Positions 16,521 through 25,731 of a stretch of 64,000 nucleotides of DNA are shown here, in pieces. A program made the translations under genes and the position numbers. The notes beneath the pieces are model-generated. The model saw only the letters and a program-made list of their open reading frames with translations, was not told where the DNA came from and did not search any database. This DNA comes from Rhizobium sp. 18055. Lineage in GTDB: Bacteria > Pseudomonadota > Alphaproteobacteria > Rhizobiales > Rhizobiaceae. The stretch spans positions 1-64,000 of the forward strand of contig NZ_CACSKD010000001.1 of the NCBI RefSeq assembly GCF_902706285.1, written 5' to 3'. Position 1 is the first letter of the stretch, and each line of letters begins with the position of its first letter.

Positions 16521-18905
16521 ATGCAAGAACACGCCCGCACCCAACTGAGCGCCGCTGAGGTCGATCTTATCGACCGCTACTGGCGCGCCGCCAACTACCT
16601 GTCCGTCGGCCAGATCTATTTGATGGACAATCCGCTGTTGCGCGAGAAGTTGCTGCCCGAGCACATAAAACCGCGACTTCTTGGTCATTGGGGGACGACG
16701 CCGGGACTCAACTTTATCTATGCGCATCTCAATCGCATCATCAAGGCCAGGGACCGGGACATACTTTACGTCTGCGGTCCGGGCCATGGCGGGCCTGGAA
16801 TGGTCGCCAACACGTATCTGGAGGGAACCTATAGCGAAATCTACCCGGAGATAACGGAGAACGCCGACGGGATGCGGAAGCTGTTCAGGCAGTTTTCCTT
16901 CCCGGGAGGTATCCCGAGCCACGTCGCGCCGGAGACGCCCGGTTCCATCCACGAGGGCGGGGAATTGGGCTATGCGCTGGTTCACGCGTTCGGGGCCGCC
17001 TTCGACAACCCCGGCCTCGTGGTCGCCTGCGTTGTCGGCGACGGCGAGGCGGAGACCGGCCCGATCGCGGCGGCATGGCATTCGACCAAGTTTCTCAACC
17101 CTTTACGCGACGGCGCCGTGCTGCCGATCCTGCATCTCAACGGCTACAAGATCGCCAACCCGACCATCCTCTCCCGAACCAGTGACGAGGACCTGGAACG
17201 CCTCTTCGATGGGCTGGGATATGAGGTACTGTTCGTCGAAGGCCGTGAGCCTGATGACATGCACAGACAGATGGCAGATGCTTTCGATCGGGCTTTCGAT
17301 CTCATCGAATGCTTGCAGCGCCACGCGAGAGAAGGGGTAGAGACAGCCGGTGTCCCGCGGTGGCCGATGATCGTGCTGCGCAGTCCGAAGGGGTGGACTG
17401 GACCGAAGGAAGTGGACGGCAAAAAGGTTGAGGGCTTCTGGCGCGCTCATCAGGTACCCGTCACGAACTGCAGAGGCGACGAAGGCCATCGGAAGATCCT
17501 GGAAGACTGGATGCGAGGCTACCGTCCCGAAGACCTTTTCGATGCCGACGGTCGCCTCAAGCCGGAATTGAAGACGCTTTCCCCGGTGGGCGAGAAACGC
17601 ATGGGCGCTACGCCCTACGCGAACGGCGGACGGATGCGCAAGGAATTGATCGTGCCGGACATTCGAGACCTCGCCGTCAAGATCGACGCCCGTGGTTCTC
17701 CCCAGGTTCAATCCACCGAAATCCTCGGGCGGTATCTGCGAGATGTCATGAGGCTCAACTCCGAAGCCCGCAACTTCAGGATATTCGGCCCGGATGAAAC
17801 CGACTCCAACCGCCTGGGCGCGGTGTTCGAGCAGACTGACCGGATATGGATGCAGGCGATCGAGGGCTACGATGTTCATCTTGCCAGGGATGGTCGGGTC
17901 ATGGAAGTCCTGAGCGAGCACATGTGCCAGGGCTGGCTGGAAGGATACCTTCTGACCGGTCGGCATGGGCTGTTCTCTTGCTACGAAGCGTTCATCCACA
18001 TCGTCGATTCGATGTTCAACCAGCACGCCAAGTGGCTGAAGGTCTCAAGAGGACTGGAGTGGCGCGAGCCGGTCTCTTCCCTCAACTACCTGTTGACGTC
18101 GCACGTCTGGCGCCAGGACCATAACGGCTTCTCGCATCAGGACCCCGGCTTCATCGACCTGGTTGCGAATAAAACCGCCGATATCGTCCGCATCTACCTG
18201 CCGCCGGATGCAAACACGCTACTATGGGTGGGCGACCATTGCCTCAAGACGTTTGACCGCATCAACGTCATCGTCGCAGGAAAGCAGCCAGAGCCGCAAT
18301 ATCTGACCATGGACGAGGCGATCGCCCATTGCGAGGCGGGTGTCGGGATTTGGGATTGGGCAAGCTACGAGCCCGATACAGGCACTCCGGACGTGGTGAT
18401 GGCCTGCGCGGGAGACGTTCCGACCATGGAAACGCTCGCGGCCGTCATGCTGCTTCACGAGGCAATTCCCGATCTCAAGATCAGGACTGTCAATGTTGTC
18501 GATCTGCTCGCACTCCAGGATCCCGAACAGCACCCGCACGGACTTGCCGACGCGCGGTTCGATGCGATCTTCACGACAGACAAGCCAGTGATTTTTGCCC
18601 ATCACGGATATCCCTACCTGATCCATCGCCTGACGTATCGGCGCGCCAATCACCGCAACTTTCACGTACGCGGGTTTGTCGAAGAGGGAACCACGACCAC
18701 GCCGTTCGACATGGCGGTGTTGAACGGACTCGACCGCTTTCATCTCGCGCTCCAGGCAATCGCGCGCGTTCCGGATCTTGCGAACAAGGTTCCCCACGTC
18801 GTCGCGGACTTCCAGGCCAGGCTCGACCGCCATCGTTCTTTCGTAAGAGAGCATGGTGAAGACATGCCGGAGATACAGGATTGGCGCTGGAGCCGGTCGC
18901 TCTAG
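16521..18905 (+). CDS. xfp: Xylulose-5-phosphate/fructose-6-phosphate phosphoketolase
   Basis: A 794-residue thiamine-diphosphate enzyme, full length for XFP. It splits xylulose-5-P (and often fructose-6-P) with phosphate into glyceraldehyde-3-P (or erythrose-4-P) and acetyl phosphate. The N-terminal [18 protein letters not shown] and [12 protein letters not shown] blocks, the TPP-binding GDGEAETGP segment (about residue 174 onward), and [10 protein letters not shown] in the pyrimidine domain are conserved. GAGGA six bases before the ATG supports the start. With ackA it would give substrate-level ATP when respiration is oxygen-limited, in line with the FixK-type promoter. Confidence 0.95.
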   Translation: MQEHARTQLSAAEVDLIDRYWRAANYLSVGQIYLMDNPLLREKLLPEHIKPRLLGHWGTTPGLNFIYAHLNRIIKARDRDILYVCGPGHGGPGMVANTYLEGTYSEIYPEITENADGMRKLFRQFSFPGGIPSHVAPETPGSIHEGGELGYALVHAFGAAFDNPGLVVACVVGDGEAETGPIAAAWHSTKFLNPLRDGAVLPILHLNGYKIANPTILSRTSDEDLERLFDGLGYEVLFVEGREPDDMHRQMADAFDRAFDLIECLQRHAREGVETAGVPRWPMIVLRSPKGWTGPKEVDGKKVEGFWRAHQVPVTNCRGDEGHRKILEDWMRGYRPEDLFDADGRLKPELKTLSPVGEKRMGATPYANGGRMRKELIVPDIRDLAVKIDARGSPQVQSTEILGRYLRDVMRLNSEARNFRIFGPDETDSNRLGAVFEQTDRIWMQAIEGYDVHLARDGRVMEVLSEHMCQGWLEGYLLTGRHGLFSCYEAFIHIVDSMFNQHAKWLKVSRGLEWREPVSSLNYLLTSHVWRQDHNGFSHQDPGFIDLVANKTADIVRIYLPPDANTLLWVGDHCLKTFDRINVIVAGKQPEPQYLTMDEAIAHCEAGVGIWDWASYEPDTGTPDVVMACAGDVPTMETLAAVMLLHEAIPDLKIRTVNVVDLLALQDPEQHPHGLADARFDAIFTTDKPVIFAHHGYPYLIHRLTYRRANHRNFHVRGFVEEGTTTTPFDMAVLNGLDRFHLALQAIARVPDLANKVPHVVADFQARLDRHRSFVREHGEDMPEIQDWRWSRSL

Positions 18906-19059
18906 TGCGGACGCGAAGCGGGTCGTTCCGCCAAGCCATTGCTATCGAAGACAAAGCGTACCTGGCAGAGGCGTATGCGCTCACGAGGACTTGATGATTT
19001 AGCGTATGGTTTATTAGGTATTGTCTAGTAAAAGCACTGAAGAGCTTATGAGGCAATAC

Positions 19060-19371
19060 ATGACCGACGACACATTTGAACTGAAAGCACAACTGCTGAG
19101 CGTTATGGCCAACGCGCAAAGATTGAGAATGCTCGCTGCGCTATCGCGCGACGAAATCCCCGTCGGACGTCTTGCTGAAATGCTCGACCTCAGCCAGTCG
19201 GCACTGTCACAGCATCTGGCCAAGCTTCGCAGCATGGGACTGGTCAACACCCGTCGGGACGCGCAATCAGTCTATTACTCCGTTAGCTCAACGAAAGTGC
19301 AGGCCGTACTCGATTTGTTGCGCGGGCTGTTTGATGAACAGGCGATGCCGCAGGCGCGACTGGTAGGGTAG
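19060..19371 (+). CDS. ArsR-family regulator similar to NolR
   Basis: A 103-residue winged-helix protein. The recognition region LSQSALSQHLAKLR and the following TRRDAQSVYYSVSS wing are very like NolR, the rhizobial repressor of nodulation and other genes. Like NolR it has no cysteines, so metal sensing is unlikely. The ATG at 19060 (GAGG six bases upstream) is preferred; ATG at 19048 and TTG at 19021 are in frame. It stands alone after the phosphoketolase gene. The protein is shorter than typical NolR (about 120-130 residues) and the target is unknown. Confidence 0.8.
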   Translation: MTDDTFELKAQLLSVMANAQRLRMLAALSRDEIPVGRLAEMLDLSQSALSQHLAKLRSMGLVNTRRDAQSVYYSVSSTKVQAVLDLLRGLFDEQAMPQARLVG

Positions 19372-19741
19372 TCGCGTTTGGCTCGGGCTGCGCATTGCGC
19401 CTGATCGATAAGGTCCTTGGGCCAGATTGGCGTCGGTCCCGAGGCGCAATCCATGCCCACCATTGTTTGAAGCAGTTATCCACACCACCACCGATACATG
19501 ATTTGCAAAATCGTGCTCGCCAGCCCGCGCATGGCTGATCGACGTCCTTGCCGCAGGGAAAACTTTCGAGAGTTGGGTGACGACGTCGTGTCGAGCGGAC
19601 GCATTGTGACAGGGCTGGGAAAGTTCGGCAGTCCGAATGGGAACCAGCGGCAAAGCCACTGCAGGAACATCTGGCGTTCCACAAACCAACTGCCCTATCA
19701 TGGTAAGGCGTCGAACCTGTCATCAGGATAAAGGCAACCCC
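19372..19741. other. 370-base gap without a supported gene
   Basis: No credible coding frame. A TTGCGCCTGATCGA sequence at 19395-19408 resembles the FixK-like box at 9875 but has lost the right half-site, so I do not call it. The promoter for the LssY_C-domain gene should lie at the right end; AAGG about seven bases before 19742 serves as its ribosome-binding site. Confidence 0.5.
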
Positions 19742-20443
19742 ATGCGACATCGGACAAGAGCCAGTATCGCGGCATTGCTTGCCGTTCTCGGCATATACCT
19801 TCTGCTCGCCTATCTGGTTGTCCCTGCATGGTGGGACTTCCATGACGCCGGTCGGGTCGCCACCTCCGATGCAATGTTCACAACCACCGGGCAGGGCATC
19901 CCAGGCGACGCTATCAATGTCGGTTTGGTCGGTTCGAAAGAGGCGATCGTCCGTGCTTTCGCAGCGGCCGGATGGGATCCCGCCGACAAAGTCACGCTGC
20001 GGACATCAATCGACATCGGCTTGAGCGTGGTACTTGATCGGCCGGACCTCGACGCGCCCGTCAGTCCGCTGTTCTTCGAAGGCCGAAAGCAGGACCTCGC
20101 ATTCGAGAAACCTGTCGGCAAGAGCGCGGACGAACGCAACCACGTCCGTTTCTGGCTGACCGGACAGACCGGTTCTGATGGCCGGCCGTTGTGGCTGGGG
20201 TCGGCAAGCTTCGACCGGGGCGTTGGCTTCAGCCATGACACCGGGCAAGTGACCCATCATATCGGCCCGGATATCGATGCCGAACGCGACCTCCTGATGG
20301 GCGACCTTATCAGCAGCGACCAACTCTCATCGAGCTACCAGATCGATGGCGTCGGCCCGACCAAGGCGGGGCGCAATGGAGGAGGCGATCCCTATTTCAC
20401 CGACGGCAAAGCGACGATAGGCGTGCTTCGAACTCCGCTTTAG
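19742..20443 (+). CDS. LssY C-terminal-domain protein, membrane-anchored
   Basis: A 233-residue protein with one N-terminal hydrophobic segment (about residues 8-28), a signal anchor or uncleaved signal, and a single LssY_C domain. Recognisable features are the INVGLVGSKEAIVRAFAAAGW opening, the RKQDLAFEKPVG segment and FDRGVGFSHDTGQVTHHIG followed by DIDAERD. LssY_C is usually attached to PAP2 phosphatase and DedA membrane domains in LssY; here it occurs alone and probably faces the periplasm. Its biochemical role is unknown. It stands between a NolR-like regulator and a GntR operon with no obvious link to either. Confidence 0.82.
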   Translation: MRHRTRASIAALLAVLGIYLLLAYLVVPAWWDFHDAGRVATSDAMFTTTGQGIPGDAINVGLVGSKEAIVRAFAAAGWDPADKVTLRTSIDIGLSVVLDRPDLDAPVSPLFFEGRKQDLAFEKPVGKSADERNHVRFWLTGQTGSDGRPLWLGSASFDRGVGFSHDTGQVTHHIGPDIDAERDLLMGDLISSDQLSSSYQIDGVGPTKAGRNGGGDPYFTDGKATIGVLRTPL

Positions 20444-20635
20444 ACAGTCGTCCGCGAGCCGAATCACGGTGTTGTCGATGCTCGGTCCCGACTGATCCGC
20501 TGCATCGGGTCAGCTGCATCTCTGGACGATGCGAAGAACAGCTCAGGGCCGGTCAAAGGCATTTTCGGGCGAGATCATGCTTCTCCTAACATAGCCCTTG
20601 ACGTCTTCACGCATCTGAGAAATGCTAAGATGTCA

Positions 20636-20652
20636 GACCAATTTAAATGGTC
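20636..20652. promoter_or_regulatory. Inverted repeat, probable GntR operator
   Basis: GACCA-ATTTAAA-TGGTC is a perfect 5-bp inverted repeat around an AT core, 28 bases upstream of the gntR start, with TTGACG (20598-20603) as a possible -35 element before it. The TGGTC/GACCA symmetry is typical of FadR-type GntR operators, so autoregulation of the operon is likely. Confidence 0.55.
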
Positions 20653-20679
20653 GGCTGCCTATAAGAATATTGGGGAACC

Positions 20680-21402
20680 ATGAAGGCACCACATCACGAT
20701 AGGCCGGTTATCCGGCCGCTTCCGGCGATGGATCGCGCCCGTCAGGTAACCGACGCTCTGGCGGATTATGTCGAGGATGCGCGGCTGCAAGCGGGCGATC
20801 GGCTGCCGGCGGAGCGCGAGTTGATGGCCAATCTGCGGGTTGGGCGATCGACCATCCGCGAGGCGATCCGGCATTTTCAGGCGCTGGGCGTGATCGAGAC
20901 GCGCAAGGGTAGCGGAACCTACCTGCTGAAGCCGGTTTCCAAGGCGACGATCCACATGCCGTTGTCGCTGAACGCCACGGATCTGCGCAATGCCTTGCTG
21001 CAGACGCTGGAAGTTCGCCGCGGCATCGAGTGCGAAGCGGGCATGGTGGCAGCGCGAAAGCGCACGGCCAGGGATCTGGTGCTGATCGAGGAGAAGCTGA
21101 ACGAGATGGAACGGGTCCATCTCGAGAAGGGGACCTCGGGGCCGGAAGATCTGGCATTCCATCTTGCCATCTATGATGCCAGCCACAATCCGCTGTTCCG
21201 CCAGCTTCTTGAACAGATGCGCGAAACCTTCTGGCAGTTCTGGCAGCACCCGTTCGAACGGCAGGATTTTGCCCGCCGCTCCTTTCCCTTTCACCGCACT
21301 CTCTTCAACGCGATCGTTGCCCAGGACCCCGAGGCCGCGCGCGAAGAGACACTGAAAATCCTCGCAGTCGTCGAGGAAGACATCAAGGACATGTCCCAAT
21401 GA
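20680..21402 (+). CDS. GntR-family regulator, FadR subgroup (FCD domain)
   Basis: A 240-residue regulator. The winged helix covers about residues 18-88 (LPAERELMANLRVGRSTIREAIR). The all-helical FCD effector domain follows, with the metal-site histidines in DLAFHLAIYDASHN and FHRTLFNAI. It is the first gene of a six-gene operon, and its stop overlaps the next start (ATGA). It should respond to a small organic ligand, probably the transported or metabolised compound. Confidence 0.9.
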   Translation: MKAPHHDRPVIRPLPAMDRARQVTDALADYVEDARLQAGDRLPAERELMANLRVGRSTIREAIRHFQALGVIETRKGSGTYLLKPVSKATIHMPLSLNATDLRNALLQTLEVRRGIECEAGMVAARKRTARDLVLIEEKLNEMERVHLEKGTSGPEDLAFHLAIYDASHNPLFRQLLEQMRETFWQFWQHPFERQDFARRSFPFHRTLFNAIVAQDPEAAREETLKILAVVEEDIKDMSQ

Positions 21403-22565
21403 GCAACGGTATCGACCCGTTCGAACGCGCTTCGCTGATCACCACGCACGATGAAGGCAACTACGCCGAAGCCGTGGTACCGCCGATTTTCCAGACGTCG
21501 CTGTTCACCTTCTCCGATTACGACGACATGATCGCTTCCTACCGCGGTGAAAAGGTCCGCCCGATCTACACGCGCGGCCTCAATCCGACGGTGCGGATGT
21601 TCGAGGAGATGCTTGCCAAGCTCGAGGGTGCTGAAGATGCGCTCGGCTTTGCCAGCGGCATGGCGGCGATTTCGTCCTCCGTCCTCTCATTTGTCGAGCC
21701 CGGCGATCGGATCGTTGCCGTCAACCACGTCTACCCCGACGCGTTCCGCCTGTTCGGCACCACGCTGAAGCGGATGAAGGTCGAGGTCACCTATGTCGAT
21801 GGCCGCGACGAGGAGGCTGTCGCCAGGGGGCTGCCCGGCGCCAAGTTGTTCTACATGGAAAGCCCGACCAGTTGGGTGATGGAGGCGCATGACGTCGGTG
21901 CGCTCGCAAAGCTCGCCAGGCAGCACGGTGTTGTCTCGATGATCGACAACAGTTGGGCGAGCCCGGTGTTCCAGCAGCCGATCAGCCTCGGCGTCGATCT
22001 GGTCATCCATTCGGCCTCCAAATATCTCGGTGGCCACAGCGATGTTGTCGCAGGCGTCGTTGCCGGCTCGAAGGAAATGATCGCGCGGCTGAAGGCCGAG
22101 GCCTATCCCTATCTCGGCGGCAAGCTTTCACCGTTCGATGCCTGGTTGTTGATCCGGGGCATGCGCACACTGCCGATCCGCATGAAGGCGCATCAGGAGG
22201 CGGCGATGACCATCGCCAGGCGCCTGCAGGAGCTGGAGGTGGTCGAGACCGTCTGCCATCCGGGCCTCGCCAACCGGTTGCCTGCCGGTCTCAACGGCAC
22301 ATCCGGCCTGTTCTCATTCATATTCCGCGAGGGCGTCGATATCCGCGCCTTCGCCGATCATCTCAAGCTCTTCAAACTGGGAGTGAGCTGGGGTGGACAC
22401 GAAAGCCTGATCGTACCAGGCGAGGTCGTGCTTCAGCAAAAGGCACAGCCCAATTCCGCGCATACCTTCGGGATCCATGCGCGGTCCGTACGCCTTCACG
22501 TTGGCCTCGAAGGAACCGAGGCGCTGTGGGGGGATATCGAGGAGGCGCTTGCCGTCGCTTCGTAA
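21399..22565 (+). CDS. PLP-dependent Cys/Met-metabolism enzyme (cystathionine gamma-synthase/lyase type)
   Basis: A 388-residue fold-type I enzyme of the trans-sulfuration family. Visible are YTRGLNPTVRMFEEMLAKLEG near the N-terminus, the MESPTSWVM strand, the D of SMIDNSWASPVF that pairs with the PLP ring, and the PLP lysine K208 in SASKYLGGHSD. Members eliminate or replace groups at the beta or gamma carbon of amino acids (cystathionine, methionine, homoserine esters). Its place in an operon with a GntR regulator and a sugar-type ABC importer suggests it processes an imported substrate, not housekeeping methionine synthesis. The exact reaction cannot be read from sequence. Confidence 0.88.
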   Translation: MSNGIDPFERASLITTHDEGNYAEAVVPPIFQTSLFTFSDYDDMIASYRGEKVRPIYTRGLNPTVRMFEEMLAKLEGAEDALGFASGMAAISSSVLSFVEPGDRIVAVNHVYPDAFRLFGTTLKRMKVEVTYVDGRDEEAVARGLPGAKLFYMESPTSWVMEAHDVGALAKLARQHGVVSMIDNSWASPVFQQPISLGVDLVIHSASKYLGGHSDVVAGVVAGSKEMIARLKAEAYPYLGGKLSPFDAWLLIRGMRTLPIRMKAHQEAAMTIARRLQELEVVETVCHPGLANRLPAGLNGTSGLFSFIFREGVDIRAFADHLKLFKLGVSWGGHESLIVPGEVVLQQKAQPNSAHTFGIHARSVRLHVGLEGTEALWGDIEEALAVAS

Positions 22566-22606
22566 GGCCCAGAAATCGAGGAAAAACCTGGAAGGGGGAA
22601 CTGAGC

Positions 22607-23866
22607 ATGAAAAGACTGATAACCGCAACGCTACTCGCCACGATGATGGCCGGTACCGCCATGGCCGACACGACACTGAAGCTGGTCGAAGTCATCACCA
22701 GCCCTGAACGTACCGAGACGCTGAAGGCGATCGTCGGCAGGTTCGAGGCGGCCAATCCCGGTACCAAGGTCGACATCATCTCGCTGCCCTGGAACGAAGC
22801 GTTCCAGAAGTTCGCGACCATGGTCTCGGCCGGCGATACGCCTGACGTCATGGAAATGCCAGACACCTGGCTCTCGCTCTATGCCAATAACGGCATGCTG
22901 GAGAGCCTGGAGCCCTATCTTGCGAAGTGGGAATACACCAAGGGCCTGACGCCGCGGGCGCTGGAACTTGGCCGCGACATCAAGAACACCGCCTACATGC
23001 TGCCCTATGGCTTCTACCTGCGCGCGCTGTTCTACAACAAGAACCTCTTCAAGGAAGCCGGCGTTGCCGCGCCGCCGAAGACGATGGACGAGTTTGTCGC
23101 AGCCTCCGAAAAAGTCTCCAAGCTTCCCGGCAAGTCCGGCTATTGCCTGCGCGGCGGTCCCGGTGGCCTGAACGGCTGGGTGATGTTCGGCGCAACGATG
23201 GCCGGCTCCAACAAGTTCTTCAACGAGGACGGCACATCGACCATGAACAGCGAAGGCTGGGCAAAGGGTCTCGAATGGGTCGTCGATCTCTACAAGAAGG
23301 GCCTGGCACCGAAGGACAGCGTCAACTGGGGTTTCAACGAGACCGTTGCCGGCTTCTACTCTGGCACCTGCGCCATGCTGGATCAGGACCCGGACGCACT
23401 GATCGCGGTTGCCCAGCGTATGAAGCCCGAGGATTTCGGAGTCACCAAGATGCCGGTTGGTCCGAGCGGCAAGGGTTTCACGACCATCGGTTTCGCCGGC
23501 TGGTCGATGTTCACCACCAGCCAGAACAAGGACTTGTCCTGGAAGCTTATCGAAACGCTTGAATCGCCTGAGGGCAATATCGAGTGGAACAAGCGCACCG
23601 GTGCGCTGCCGGTGCACACGGCTGCCGAGAAAGATCCGTTCTACGCCAGCGAACAGTTCAAGGGCTGGTTCGACGAACTGGCGGACCCGAACATCGTTCC
23701 GACGGTGATGCCGACCTACCTTGAGGAATTTGCCTTCTTCAAGGATTCGCTCGCCATCAAGACGACGCAGCAGGCGCTTCTCGGCGATATCACGCCGAAG
23801 GAACTGGCTGACCAGTGGGCGGACTACCTGACCAAGGCGCAGCAGAAGTACCTCGCCAAGAAGTAA
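22607..23866 (+). CDS. ABC transporter substrate-binding protein, CUT1 sugar type
   Basis: A 419-residue periplasmic protein with a Sec signal peptide (KRLITATLLATMMAGTAMA, cleavage after residue 20 or so). The body is an extracellular solute-binding family 1 domain (ITSPERTETLKAIVGRFEAANPG, then DVMEMPDTWL). The ATG at 22607 is fixed by a strong GGGGGAA site and by the signal peptide; the frame is open far upstream only as a shadow. The family usually binds oligosaccharides or glycerol-3-phosphate, and the ligand here is unknown. A stable hairpin follows the stop. Confidence 0.92.
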   Translation: MKRLITATLLATMMAGTAMADTTLKLVEVITSPERTETLKAIVGRFEAANPGTKVDIISLPWNEAFQKFATMVSAGDTPDVMEMPDTWLSLYANNGMLESLEPYLAKWEYTKGLTPRALELGRDIKNTAYMLPYGFYLRALFYNKNLFKEAGVAAPPKTMDEFVAASEKVSKLPGKSGYCLRGGPGGLNGWVMFGATMAGSNKFFNEDGTSTMNSEGWAKGLEWVVDLYKKGLAPKDSVNWGFNETVAGFYSGTCAMLDQDPDALIAVAQRMKPEDFGVTKMPVGPSGKGFTTIGFAGWSMFTTSQNKDLSWKLIETLESPEGNIEWNKRTGALPVHTAAEKDPFYASEQFKGWFDELADPNIVPTVMPTYLEEFAFFKDSLAIKTTQQALLGDITPKELADQWADYLTKAQQKYLAKK

Positions 23867-23878
23867 CATCGATCACGC

Positions 23879-23900
23879 GGCGGCGGAGCGATCCGCCGCC
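23879..23900 (+). terminator. Intercistronic hairpin after the binding-protein gene
   Basis: GGCGGCGGA-GCGA-TCCGCCGCC forms a 9-bp GC-rich stem with a four-base loop, 13 bases after the stop, followed by TCTTG, not a true T-run. Such hairpins protect the upstream mRNA or attenuate transcription, raising binding protein over permease. Confidence 0.6.
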
Positions 23901-23956
23901 TCTTGTCCCCAATGACGACAGCGCGCCCTCGCGCTGCGAGCGTGGAATTTTGACTG

Positions 23957-24892
23957 ATGACCATGACCGCCGATACGCTCCACCGCCGCCGCGACCGAAG
24001 GTCGTGGTTGAAGCGCGTCGCCGATGCGTCCGAACCCTATCTCTATAGCGCACCATCGCTGATCCTGATCATTGCCGTGATGCTGGTGCCGCTGGCGATC
24101 GGCGTTTCCTATGCGTTCCGTGATATCCAGCTGCTCAATCCGTTTTCCGGCGGCTTCGTCGGTCTCGATCATTTCCGCGAACTCTCGCAGGATGCGGCCT
24201 TTTATGGCGCTCTGAAAAATACGCTTTGGTGGACCGGCGCATCTGTCGTGCTGCAGTTCATTTTCGGCCTGATCCTGGCACTACTGCTCGACAAGCCATT
24301 CTGGGGCAGGGGCATTGTTCAGGCGCTTGTCTTCCTGCCATGGGCAGTGCCGTCGTTTCTGGCTGGTCTCAACTGGGCCTGGCTGTTCAACCCGGTCATC
24401 GGCCCCATCCCGCACTGGCTCTACGCGCTCGGGCTGATGAACGAACCCTCCAACATTCTCTCTGACCCGCACTATGCCATGTGGGGACCGATCATCGCCA
24501 ATGTCTGGTGGGGCATTCCGTTCTTCGCCATCACGCTTTTGGCAGCACTACAGGCGATCCCGCGCGATCTCTACGAGGCGGCCTCTATCGACGGCGCCAC
24601 CTGGTTCCAGCGGTTCCGGTCGATCACGCTGCCCTTCCTGGCGCCGACGATCGCCATTACCGTTCTGCTACGGACCGTCTGGGTCTCGAATTTCGCCGAC
24701 CTCATCGTCGTCATGACCGGTGGCGGACCGGCCGATCGCACCCAGATCGTCGCCAGCTATATCTTCACCCAGGCCTTCAAGCGTCTCGACTTCGGCTATG
24801 CCTCGGCGATCGCGCTGGTGCTGCTGGCGCTGCTGCTGGCCTATTCCATGCTGATCATCCTGCTGCGGCAGACCCTGCTGAACAAGGATTGA
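23957..24892 (+). CDS. ABC transporter permease, CUT1 MalF/UgpA type
   Basis: A 311-residue inner-membrane permease with six or so membrane segments after a basic N-terminus. The EAA loop that docks on the ATPase reads EAASIDGATWFQRFRSITLP (about residues 212-231). It forms the translocation pore with the next permease. The gene is preceded by a 90-base gap containing the hairpin and followed after four bases by the second permease. Confidence 0.92.
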   Translation: MTMTADTLHRRRDRRSWLKRVADASEPYLYSAPSLILIIAVMLVPLAIGVSYAFRDIQLLNPFSGGFVGLDHFRELSQDAAFYGALKNTLWWTGASVVLQFIFGLILALLLDKPFWGRGIVQALVFLPWAVPSFLAGLNWAWLFNPVIGPIPHWLYALGLMNEPSNILSDPHYAMWGPIIANVWWGIPFFAITLLAALQAIPRDLYEAASIDGATWFQRFRSITLPFLAPTIAITVLLRTVWVSNFADLIVVMTGGGPADRTQIVASYIFTQAFKRLDFGYASAIALVLLALLLAYSMLIILLRQTLLNKD

Positions 24893-24896
24893 GGCC

Positions 24897-25727
24897 ATGA
24901 GACGATCCATCCTGCCCACCATCGCGCATCGGCTGGCGATCCTCTGTTACATCGTCTTTGCGCTGTTTCCGTTGTTCTGGCTGCTCAAGGTGTCGGTGAC
25001 GCCGAACGACCTGCTTTATTCCGAGGGCGTCAGGATGTGGCCATCGCGCACGACCTGGGAGCACTACACCTTCGTCATCCAGCACAGCGCATTTCCGACC
25101 TTCTTCAAGAACAGCCTGATCGTCGCCGGTTCGACGGCGTTCATCGTCACCATCTGCGCATCGCTGTCGGGCTACGCACTGTCGCGCTTCAACTTCCGCG
25201 CAAAATACTGGATCGTGGCGCTGATGCTGCTGACGCAGATGTTCCCGCTGGTCATGCTGGTGGCGCCGATCTTCAAGATCCTGACACCGCTGCATCTGAC
25301 CAACAGCCTGACGGGCCTTGTCGTCGTCTACACCGCCTTCAACGTGCCGTTCGCGACCTTCCTGATGCAATCCTTCTTCGACGGTATTCCGAAGGATCTG
25401 GAAGAGGCGGCGATGATCGATGGCGCCACGCAGTTCACCGCCTTCCGGCAGATCATCCTGCCACTGACGCTGCCTGGCATTGCCGCAACGCTCGGCTTCG
25501 TCTTCACCGCCGCGTGGAGCGAGTTGCTGTTCGCGCTGATGCTGATCAACGGCAATGACGCAGCGACCTTCCCGGTCGGGTTGCTCACCTTCGTCGGCAA
25601 GTTCTCGGTCGATTTCGGTCAGATGATGGCTGCGGGCGTGCTTGCGCTCATCCCGGCCGGTCTCTTCTTCCTTCTCATCCAGCGCTATCTCGTCCAGGGC
25701 CTGACGGCCGGCGCGGTCAAGGGTTAA
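24897..25727 (+). CDS. ABC transporter permease, CUT1 MalG/UgpE type
   Basis: A 276-residue inner-membrane permease with six membrane segments. Its EAA loop is EEAAMIDGATQFTAFRQIIL (about residues 163-182). It pairs with the preceding permease. The ATPase gene begins four bases after its stop. The arrangement of binding protein, two permeases and ATPase is a complete CUT1 importer. Confidence 0.92.
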   Translation: MRRSILPTIAHRLAILCYIVFALFPLFWLLKVSVTPNDLLYSEGVRMWPSRTTWEHYTFVIQHSAFPTFFKNSLIVAGSTAFIVTICASLSGYALSRFNFRAKYWIVALMLLTQMFPLVMLVAPIFKILTPLHLTNSLTGLVVVYTAFNVPFATFLMQSFFDGIPKDLEEAAMIDGATQFTAFRQIILPLTLPGIAATLGFVFTAAWSELLFALMLINGNDAATFPVGLLTFVGKFSVDFGQMMAAGVLALIPAGLFFLLIQRYLVQGLTAGAVKG

Positions 25728-25731
25728 TCAC

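Noticed and set aside
18990..19040. TTTAG and ATTAG sequences before the NolR-like gene that recall NolR boxes.
   Set aside because: Neither has the second half of the motif at the required nine-base spacing, so autoregulation is not supported.
19395..19408. A FixK-like TTGCGCCTGATCGA sequence.
   Set aside because: The right half-site has lost its final bases, and no gene start or -10 element is at a suitable distance.
21953..22606. An upstream extension of the binding-protein frame.
   Set aside because: It lies inside the PLP enzyme gene in another frame, and the signal peptide plus GGGGGAA site fix the start at 22607.
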